NCBI GenBank assembly: GCA_025765595.1
Contig: JAIVFH010000678.1
Coordinates: forward strand, 1 to 10,666
Direction of reading: 5' to 3'
Source of the DNA: Obelidium mucronatum
Lineage: Eukaryota; Chytridiomycota; Chytridiomycetes; Chytridiales; Chytriomycetaceae
DNA length: 10,666 bases
Every line of letters starts with the position of its first letter. The first letter of the stretch is position 1. Below the pieces are notes generated by a model. That model was not told where the DNA came from, made no database searches, and was given only the letters and a program-made list of their open reading frames with translations. This document shows positions 5,387 to 10,666 of the stretch, one piece after another. Both the position numbers and the translations under genes were made by a program.

Positions 5387-7969
5387 CTAGGTGCGGCTTG
5401 CACCTGCCCAGGGATTCATTCCCTCTTCCACGGCTGTTGCTTCTTCATTTTCGTCGTCCTCTGGTATTCCGAGTCTCTTCCTTTCCATTTCTATTCCTTC
5501 TCTGACCCCTTCCAGGGTGATCCTTCCTTTTCTCAGGTCTTTGAAGACACGGTCCTCATATTCTTCAAGTTCTTCTAATTTCCTTTTCAGTCTTTGATCT
5601 TTTCCTCGGTCATCTTTGTCAGTTTTTTCTTTTGGTAGTTGATTCTCATTTGCTTCTGTACAGTTTCTTGATTCATGGTTTCGCTTAGGTTGGTATTCAA
5701 ATTCTTCGTTTTTTGTGTAGGCGCTCATGTACTTGCTGGAGGTGGTTGTCCATCCAGGTTGTATTTTTTTGGTGCCTTTTCTGTCCTCAATGAGGATTTT
5801 GATTGCTTTTTTGATCCTTCCCATCCTCCCGGAGCATTCGTGGTTTCCAGTTGGGTTCATGGCCCCTTCGCATAGTTGACATATTGTTTCTTTTTTAATT
5901 TTCGTGTTTTTGGTTGTTCTTATTTCTTTGGTTTCTGTTTTGTTCCTTGGTCCTTCCTTTTTGGTTGTTTTTTCCTTCCTCTTGTTCTTGGCCTTCTCTG
6001 TGATTCCACAGGCAATTTCAAATTCAATTGTTTTCTCATTTCGGTATTTCCATATCTTTTCCTTCACTTGGTATCTCAGTTCTTTCCATGCCTGGATGAT
6101 GATTCTTCTGGTACTTTCTGTTTTCTGAACGCCACATTTTTTAATGCAGTCTTGGGTTACTTTAGGAATTAGTCCATACCCTGCTACGTGTTCAAATGAG
6201 AATCTGTCTGTTTCATTGTTTATGGGGTCTGTTTCTTCATCTGTTTGTTGAGTCACTGGTTGTCCCATCCAGTTTCTAAACCACTTGTTCATTTTCTGTT
6301 TAATTTCTTCTTGTGTCAGGTTGTGTTCCTTTTCTGTTTTCCCAATCAGTATTGGTTCAATCTCCCCTTCCATGCTGGTTGGTTGTTGGGGATTTTGTTT
6401 GTCTTCTTTTTGGCATTCCTCATTGATTGTTTTACTCAGTGAGTTGATGAAGTTGGACATGATTTCCTCCCTGATTTCTTGCATTGCTGGGCAGTTCCAT
6501 AAGTGTTCATTGGTTTCTTCTTCGTCAGATAGACATACCCGGCAGCATCCATCTGGGTATAGATCTTGGTGTCTTCTTCTCATTTCTTTTTGGGTTGGTA
6601 GTTGTCTATGCATCGAGTTAATCAGGTATTTTCTGTAATGGCTGTGTTTCTCACTGGTGAAGAGTGATGTTACTTTGTGCCCACATTGGACAACAGTGAA
6701 TGTGAGTCCTAGGTCTATTTTGTCTTGGAGCTCTTTGATGTGTTTGTGTTTGGGTTGCTCGACCCATTCCAGGTGTGCCGCTATCCTTGTGATTTCTTTT
6801 AGGTTGTTTCGGTATGCTCCTTCAATAAGATTTCCATCTGCTTTGAGTATGAATTGGACGTTGGATTGTGCATGCATATTTTGGGTGAGCATTGGCGCTG
6901 TGTGTCCCCCGTTGGCGTCCCTGTCAGCTTGCTCATTTCCTATTTCTCCACTGTGTCCCTTTACGTGTTTAACTACTGGAAGTTGTGTTATTCCTTCTCT
7001 TCTTCTTTCTTTCATTATTTCGCAGGTGATTGCTGTCGACATTACGTTGGCTTTCTTGTTCAGTTCTCTAGGGTGTATGTTGAAGTTGAGTTCTTTTAGT
7101 CTTTCGTATGTTCCAATAACGGCCATGTTATCAATGTTGATAGTGTTTTGATGCTTTCCACATCCTAGGAGTGCTGCGTTCATTGCTATGTGTTCCGGGT
7201 TGGTTGAGTTTGCCCATCCTTCCAGTTTGAAGTTGGCTTGTCTGCCGTTGCTGGCTCCTTCCCTCACGTAGACTGATCCTGCAATACTAGGAACTCCATC
7301 AATGGTCTTAAGTGATCCATCTGTGTAAATGGCATCATATGTTTGTGTGTTTTCAATTCTTGTTCCAATTGCCTCAAGTGTTTGTTTGTCTTTGCATGTG
7401 AAGTATTTCTTAGCTCTTTTCATTCCATCTTCAATGCTGTTGCCATACTCCCACGCCTTCCATGGTAGGTTTTTCTTGGTGGATGGATGTTCAGAGTTGT
7501 TCTGCTCCATTACAATTTCTTCTTGGGGTGTCCTTTCAGTTGTCCATATGTCCATAACAATTTCTTCAGTACTTACATTTGGTTTGTTTGTGCATGCGAA
7601 GGTAACTTTGTAGGACCCTTTTGTTTCTGTTTTTTCCTTTTGTATTTCACCGCACCATTCCACTGTGCAGGAGCTCTCTTGGCGTTGTGGGCATTCATTT
7701 TCCCAGCATGTTGCCACGTGGATTTTGTTTGCGTCCCAGTTGCCTTGGGGGTTGATCTCATGACATCCCTCCAAGGAAACTTCTCTCAGGTGTTTGAGTG
7801 TGTATGTCATTTTACCTTTTATAAGTGTGCATTTGGCTACTTGACCATATTCAGTGTTTCCATTTGTAGTTGTCCATGAGACTATATCCTCGTTTTTTAC
7901 TTGGCTCAGTAGGTTCATGGTTGATTTCTCATTTGCAAATGGGTTTGGGGTTTTTTTTTGCAATTTCAT
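5387..7969 (-). CDS. LINE ORF2 C-terminal part: Cys-rich linker, RNase H, zinc fingers
   Basis: An 860-codon frame that continues ORF2 in the +1 frame after the RT. Residues 47-126 are a Cys-rich linker (C47, C69, C88, C93, C101, C106, C126). Residues about 205-355 are a type I RNase H, which removes template RNA. Its catalytic set looks intact: D217 in IYTDGS, E259 in NPEHIAMNAAL, D280 in INIDN, D349 in NEQAD, and the conserved H339 in KGHSG. A CCHC motif follows, C476-x2-C479-x9-H489-x3-C493, preceded by LYPDG; this arrangement is typical of LINE ORF2 ends. Unusually, about 360 more residues follow, Lys/Glu-rich, with a second Cys/His cluster (C697, C700, H710, C712) and a predicted coiled coil (790-835). 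The ATG at 7969 lies inside the overlap, and a fusion with the RT is more likely than separate initiation. Confidence 0.8.
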   Translation of the reverse strand: MKLQKKTPNPFANEKSTMNLLSQVKNEDIVSWTTTNGNTEYGQVAKCTLIKGKMTYTLKHLREVSLEGCHEINPQGNWDANKIHVATCWENECPQRQESSCTVEWCGEIQKEKTETKGSYKVTFACTNKPNVSTEEIVMDIWTTERTPQEEIVMEQNNSEHPSTKKNLPWKAWEYGNSIEDGMKRAKKYFTCKDKQTLEAIGTRIENTQTYDAIYTDGSLKTIDGVPSIAGSVYVREGASNGRQANFKLEGWANSTNPEHIAMNAALLGCGKHQNTINIDNMAVIGTYERLKELNFNIHPRELNKKANVMSTAITCEIMKERRREGITQLPVVKHVKGHSGEIGNEQADRDANGGHTAPMLTQNMHAQSNVQFILKADGNLIEGAYRNNLKEITRIAAHLEWVEQPKHKHIKELQDKIDLGLTFTVVQCGHKVTSLFTSEKHSHYRKYLINSMHRQLPTQKEMRRRHQDLYPDGCCRVCLSDEEETNEHLWNCPAMQEIREEIMSNFINSLSKTINEECQKEDKQNPQQPTSMEGEIEPILIGKTEKEHNLTQEEIKQKMNKWFRNWMGQPVTQQTDEETDPINNETDRFSFEHVAGYGLIPKVTQDCIKKCGVQKTESTRRIIIQAWKELRYQVKEKIWKYRNEKTIEFEIACGITEKAKNKRKEKTTKKEGPRNKTETKEIRTTKNTKIKKETICQLCEGAMNPTGNHECSGRMGRIKKAIKILIEDRKGTKKIQPGWTTTSSKYMSAYTKNEEFEYQPKRNHESRNCTEANENQLPKEKTDKDDRGKDQRLKRKLEELEEYEDRVFKDLRKGRITLEGVREGIEMERKRLGIPEDDENEEATAVEEGMNPWAGASRT

Positions 7970-9641
7970 TTAGTCTAGACGTTCCATTGGTTGTTGCTTT
8001 TTGGAGTGTTTGTGTGATTGTAGAGTACCATTTCTCTTTACCGGCACAAAATCCTGGGTATCTTATTGCCATCTCCTGTTGGGTGAGTATTCTCCTGCTG
8101 TTTTTGCAGAGGATTTGCTCTACAAACAGGATGTTCCACTTTTTTAGGCTGATTTTGACTTCATTATAGACTACGTAGTTTGATATTGCGTGGTACATTG
8201 AGGTTTCTCCTCCCTCTATCTTCCCAAATGCAGGTTTAGTGTGTCCTTCGTTATTGAGGTGTTTGATTGGTATTATGCTCAAGTTGTGTCTGAACATTCT
8301 GTTCAGTGTGGCAGCAAGATGGTGTGTTCCTTTTTCCACCTTGGCGGGAAATGGTGATTCTAGTGGGCAGTGAGGAAGGGCCAGTTCTTCCTGGAGGTTT
8401 GCAAGTCTTATTTTTGTTACTCTACCGAGCAGATCCTCAGAGTTTACTTGGATCATTAGGTTACTTATGCTGTCGTACATGAATAGGTCGTTCCAGTCAA
8501 TGAGGTTGTACAGTTGTGTGTGTTTCATTTGGGTTGTTGGTATGCTGATGGGCTGTTTGGCCTTCTGCTTTACAAGTCCTAGTACTGGTGTGAACCATTG
8601 TTCTACGTCTTTGGGGCAGACTGGTACAGTTTGCCACTTGTATCTTATTTGTTGTAGGAGTACGTTGTTGATAATCATGACAGTGCTTTTGTCAGTGATT
8701 CTTTTGTCTTTTAGCAGACTGATCATATCTTTGATTTGGGCTTGGATTTCTTCAATTGCCCTGGTGTTCAGGTTATCGGCAGAGAAGTAGTTTCCTAATA
8801 TTCTTTCGCTTTGATCTTTCCTGAGGACTTCCACCTCACTTTTGTCACCCCATGTGAGGGATGTGTGCGGTGCTGTAGGGTTAATTGCTATCACTTTGAC
8901 TTTTTTTGTATTTGATGTGATGGTATTTCCTTCCTGGAACTCGTATAGTAGTGCCGCTTGGACTTCCAGTTCCTTCCAGTTGTTTGCTACTGTGTTTGTG
9001 TCGTCAACAAACGCAAGTGCAGCTATGTCTTCAGATAGGTGTTTTGTGTCCCAATCTCTTCCATTATATTTGGTTTTGATTTTTGCTGACAGGGTCACTC
9101 CCTTGGTTTCTTGATCAATTACACACAGTATGGTGTCCCAAAAGATTCTCCATTCAATTGGCGCCAAGACCGATCCCTGTTGGATCATTGTACCAATTTT
9201 GATGGTTTCAGTTTCTCCCATGGCTGTTCTTATTTTTGCGGTGAGTCTTTGTTGTGTGTTGTATTTCCAGGCTGAGTAGCAGTACGGAATTTTGATTCTT
9301 CGGTGGCTTCTCATCACTGCTCTTGGGCTGACTGAGTCAAAGGCTTTTTTGATGTCGTTCAATAGGATGTAGCATTCCTTTTTGGTTTCTATGCAGTGGT
9401 CAATGATTGCTTTGACACAGTGTAGGATTGGGTCGGTGGATTCGCCAGGGAGAACTGAACAGTTTCTTCCTTTGAGGACATTGTTCTTTTCAAGGATTGG
9501 TATCAGTCTGTTCTTTTTGATCATTTCTTGTAGTTTGTATAGTGTTTCAAGGAGGGCAATGGGCCTTGTTGAGTAGATGTCTGCTCCCCATTCCTGGTTT
9601 TTGGGAATGGGATTGATGATACCTTGTAGCCAGCTTGTCAC
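7929..9641 (-). CDS. LINE reverse transcriptase, 5' truncated
   Basis: RNA-directed DNA polymerase used in target-primed reverse transcription. In a 570-codon frame, residues 3-35 match the first RT block (IINPIPK...RPIALLETLYK). Motif A is NDIKKAFDSV with D96, motif B is QQGSVLAP (154-161), and motif C is FVDD with D213/D214, where many families have FADD. All catalytic aspartates are present. Residues about 240-550 are the thumb and connection. There is no true start: the frame opens at a GTG after a TAA, and the first residue or two come from the adjacent LTR-like sequence. The upstream endonuclease domain and the N-terminal RT part are absent. The frame ends at AAA-TGA, 40 bases inside the overlap with the RNase H frame. 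Within that overlap lies an A9 run (7951-7959), an obvious place for an indel or slippage. Confidence 0.85.
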   Translation of the reverse strand: MTSWLQGIINPIPKNQEWGADIYSTRPIALLETLYKLQEMIKKNRLIPILEKNNVLKGRNCSVLPGESTDPILHCVKAIIDHCIETKKECYILLNDIKKAFDSVSPRAVMRSHRRIKIPYCYSAWKYNTQQRLTAKIRTAMGETETIKIGTMIQQGSVLAPIEWRIFWDTILCVIDQETKGVTLSAKIKTKYNGRDWDTKHLSEDIAALAFVDDTNTVANNWKELEVQAALLYEFQEGNTITSNTKKVKVIAINPTAPHTSLTWGDKSEVEVLRKDQSERILGNYFSADNLNTRAIEEIQAQIKDMISLLKDKRITDKSTVMIINNVLLQQIRYKWQTVPVCPKDVEQWFTPVLGLVKQKAKQPISIPTTQMKHTQLYNLIDWNDLFMYDSISNLMIQVNSEDLLGRVTKIRLANLQEELALPHCPLESPFPAKVEKGTHHLAATLNRMFRHNLSIIPIKHLNNEGHTKPAFGKIEGGETSMYHAISNYVVYNEVKISLKKWNILFVEQILCKNSRRILTQQEMAIRYPGFCAGKEKWYSTITQTLQKATTNGTSRLNEIAKKNPKPICK

Positions 9642-9673
9642 GAATTACCCGTCTTATAGGGATATTTCTCTAT

Positions 9674-9745
9674 AGTTCCGGAGCTTAGTGGTCATTACGC
9701 GCGACTCTCACGATGGAAACCCGGGTTCGATCCCCGCTAGTATCA
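9674..9745 (+). tRNA. Degenerate tRNA-Glu(CUC)-like sequence
   Basis: The stretch resembles eukaryotic tRNA-Glu. An A box (AGCTTAGTGG, 9682-9691), anticodon loop CTCTCAC with CTC at 9707-9709, and an ideal B box (GGTTCGATCC, 9724-9733) are in the right order and spacing. TTTT, a polymerase III terminator, follows at 9746-9749. The T arm keeps four of five pairs. The acceptor stem does not pair, and only one of five anticodon-stem pairs remains, so it is not a working tRNA. It may be a tRNA pseudogene, a SINE head, or a functional part of the LTR. Because the A and B boxes are intact, transcription by polymerase III is possible. Confidence 0.55.
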
Positions 9746-9940
9746 TTTTACTTTAAGTTTCTATTTTTTGTATTTGTCATCTTTGATTTGTCACTTTACT
9801 AAGTTTTTCTGTTTCATTTTGTGATATCATTCTTGATTTCACATATTATTGTGCTATCACTCTTGCTATCACAATTTCTGTTTGATTTTCAGTTTGTTTT
9901 CAGTTTTTGAACTTTTGTTATTTGAAATTCCAGAACTTGC

Positions 9941-9979
9941 ATAAATAGCAAGCTTTCTGCTCTGAGTTTTAGTTCAGTT
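9941..9979 (+). promoter_or_regulatory. TATA-like box and initiator
   Basis: ATAAATA at 9941-9947 is followed by TCAGTT at 9974-9979. TCAGTT matches the arthropod-type initiator often found in LTR elements, and the spacing of about 30-35 bases fits polymerase II initiation near 9976. This would place the start of R about 175 bases before the gag ATG. Motif-only evidence. Confidence 0.4.
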
Positions 9980-10055
9980 TCAATACATTCTGTGTTAGTT
10001 TTACAGTTTTGTAACTCTTTGTTCCGTCTCTCGTGACCTCAAGCCGTTATTGGAC

Positions 10056-10085
10056 AAGCCCTCGTGCCCCCTAAGCCCTCGTGCC
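10056..10085 (+). repeat. Short tandem duplication, 17-base period
   Basis: AAGCCCTCGTGCC occurs at 10056-10068 and again at 10073-10085, with no change over 13 bases. A related CTCGTGACCTCAAGCC lies just upstream at 10030-10045. It is located in the transcribed leader of the putative LTR element and was probably generated by slippage. Confidence 0.6.
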
Positions 10086-10152
10086 TTCAAGAACCCTTAA
10101 GTCTTTTATTGACTATCTGGTTCTAACATAGTATTGAAACTAAAATACAATA

Positions 10153-10581
10153 ATGGCTGATACTCCTCCTGCTACCGCTCCTCGGAAATCTGTCGGTTTT
10201 GCCGCTACTTCTTCGGCCGCTGGTCCTTCAAACCCCGCCGCTGACCAATCTTTGCTTACTCGTCGCTCCGTCGCTCCCGACCTTGTCTCTCTCAAGAATG
10301 ATTTTGATGAAGATAATGGATCTGAACAACAAACCAACAATGTCCTGGATGGAATTGACGAAGCCAGTCGCTACATGGAAGCCAACACGGATACTGAATT
10401 TGATGTGGCCACATCCATGGATGCTTTCCGTACGGATCTTTTGGCTCTTTCTCGTCTTGTCCGCAATCAATCTAGTCGTCTTGATAAAGTCATTGAAGCA
10501 TTTGCTGCGTCATCAAAAGCCGATCGCAAAGTTCACCGTCAACGTTCAGTTAACCCAGTTGGTAGTGACTCGGACCTCTGA
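10153..10581 (+). CDS. Gag-like protein of the putative LTR element, interrupted by a frame change
   Basis: A 142-codon frame with a good start context (ATAATGGCT). The N-terminal 45 residues are Ala/Pro/Ser/Thr-rich with basic spots; 46-85 are acidic. About 87-119 are predicted helical (MDAFRTDLLALSRLVRNQ...), probably a self-association helix, then a basic Ser-rich region. The frame ends CTC-TGA at 10579-10581 inside a Ser/Asp-rich stretch. The +1 frame continues with the same Ser/Asp/Lys character to the window edge, so the coding sequence is longer than this frame. Identification as gag comes from position after an LTR-like region and from composition, not from a recognised domain. A host protein with a disordered N terminus is possible. 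Confidence 0.5.
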   Translation: MADTPPATAPRKSVGFAATSSAAGPSNPAADQSLLTRRSVAPDLVSLKNDFDEDNGSEQQTNNVLDGIDEASRYMEANTDTEFDVATSMDAFRTDLLALSRLVRNQSSRLDKVIEAFAASSKADRKVHRQRSVNPVGSDSDL

Positions 10582-10666
10582 CGATCAGTCTGACTCGGGT
10601 TCCCGGTTCGAATCCTCGAAGTCTGACAAAATTTCTCTTCGTGTTGCCAAGCGTCCTGTTTTCAAG
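10582..10666 (+). CDS. Continuation of the gag-like protein in the +1 frame, partial
   Basis: Directly after the TGA, the +1 frame is open to the right edge and encodes Ser/Asp/Arg-rich sequence (QSDSGSRFESSKSDK) and then a more hydrophobic basic segment (ISLRVAKRPVF). The original frame has no stop either, but its translation there is unlike the upstream protein. A one-base indel in this copy is the simplest cause. An intron or programmed +1 shift at TGA is less likely this early in a gag. Confidence 0.4.

Larger units (their letters stand above)
5107..9635 (-). mobile_element. LINE-A, RT plus RNase H non-LTR retrotransposon, interrupted
   Basis: A non-LTR element on the minus strand: RT (9635 to 7929), linker, RNase H, zinc-finger-like motifs, a long C-terminal region, a 3' UTR of about 255 bases and an oligo(A) tail. 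RNase H downstream of RT and a CCHC motif near the C terminus are known for the I/Tad/R1/LOA-like LINE groups; the exact clade is not determined. The left (3') end is set by the minus-strand A tract at 5129-5107. The right end is abrupt: RT homology starts in the first RT block and stops at 9635, where the sequence TGTCACGA of a putative LTR begins, so the missing endonuclease and RT N terminus may lie beyond the LTR element. A plain 5' truncation is the alternative. Confidence 0.8.
9636..10115 (+). repeat. Putative 5' LTR (right end uncertain)
   Basis: Begins with TGTCACGA exactly where LINE-A RT homology ends. The right end could be near 10038 (the inverse TCGTGACC), near 10056 (TTGGACA), or just before TGGTTCTAACATAG at 10118, which has the TGG start typical of a tRNA primer-binding site but matches no tRNA I can name. 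The block contains a tRNA-like module, a TATA box, an initiator and a short tandem duplication. The second LTR lies outside the window, so its identity is unproven. Confidence 0.4.
9636..10666 (+). mobile_element. Putative LTR retrotransposon, 5' part
   Basis: From 9636 onwards the sequence has the layout of a 5' LTR, a short leader and a gag-like frame, all on the plus strand and opposite to the LINE it abuts. The sequence starts TGTCACGA; an imperfect inverse, TCGTGACC, lies at 10031-10038. A TATA-like box and an initiator-like TCAGTT are followed by an open frame beginning MADTPP. No protease, RT or integrase is in the window, so assignment to Ty3 or copia type is not possible, and a non-retroelement reading (promoter plus a host gene) remains open. 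The sharp junction inside the LINE RT is the strongest support for an insertion. Confidence 0.5.

Noticed and set aside
5387..5389. A further +1 continuation past the TAG of LINE-A ORF2
   Set aside because: The +1 frame is open for only about 40 codons and overlaps the hairpin and 3' UTR; the codon before the stop is ACC, and an ordinary end of ORF2 explains it.
8467..9114. Plus-strand frames inside the RT region
   Set aside because: They are opposite the RT with its intact catalytic motifs and are rich in Ser/Leu/Phe as expected for a complement shadow.
10590..10630. Second tRNA-like B box GGTTCGAATCC at 10605-10615
   Set aside because: No A box or pairing T arm fits, and the stretch reads well as Ser/Asp-rich protein in the +1 frame, so the match is probably chance.
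1..10666. CRISPR array or prokaryotic operon
   Set aside because: No regularly spaced repeats were seen, and the LINE, histone and polymerase III features show that the DNA is eukaryotic.

Overview
The window is eukaryotic and dominated by retroelements. Evidence for this: a non-LTR reverse transcriptase with a downstream RNase H, a gag-like ORF1 with a zinc knuckle, a long oligo(A) tail, a putative LTR with a TATA box, a tRNA-derived sequence with polymerase III boxes, and a histone-fold segment next to a consensus GTGAGT splice donor. The species cannot be fixed from the sequence. The splice donor and the EDAY/TLF histone signature lean towards an animal, but the retroelements could equally sit in another repeat-rich eukaryote such as a glomeromycote fungus.

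Layout from left to right. (1) 1 to about 3245, minus strand: the 5' part of a LINE-like element (called LINE-B here), with a GC-rich and CpG-rich 5' end and a long ORF1 carrying an RRM-like region and one zinc knuckle. The reading continues past two AAA-stop junctions by +1 shifts and runs off the left edge. (2) About 3245 to 5106: non-element DNA of moderate AT content. It holds a minus-strand open frame with a CENP-A/H3-like histone fold (4186-4572) and an unrecognised minus-strand frame with a hydrophobic segment and a basic tail (4710-5081). (3) 5107 to 9635, minus strand: a second LINE (LINE-A), comprising the RT, an RT to RNase H linker, RNase H, two zinc-finger-like motifs, a 3' UTR with a hairpin, and an oligo(A) tail. 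The RT and RNase H frames join by a +1 shift at an A9 tract and AAA-TGA. (4) 9636 to the right edge, plus strand: a putative LTR retrotransposon starting TGTCACGA, which seems to have inserted into the RT gene of LINE-A. Its LTR carries a tRNA-Glu-like module, a TATA box and an initiator. A gag-like frame then follows and breaks by +1 at a TGA.

The main observations are: repeated +1 frame changes exactly at stop codons (three of four preceded by AAA); a divergent centromeric-type histone H3 segment stranded between retroelements; and a polymerase III tRNA-like module inside a putative LTR. The plus strand of both LINE regions is very T-rich. Stops are therefore rare on the minus strand, and length alone is weak evidence for any minus-strand frame there.
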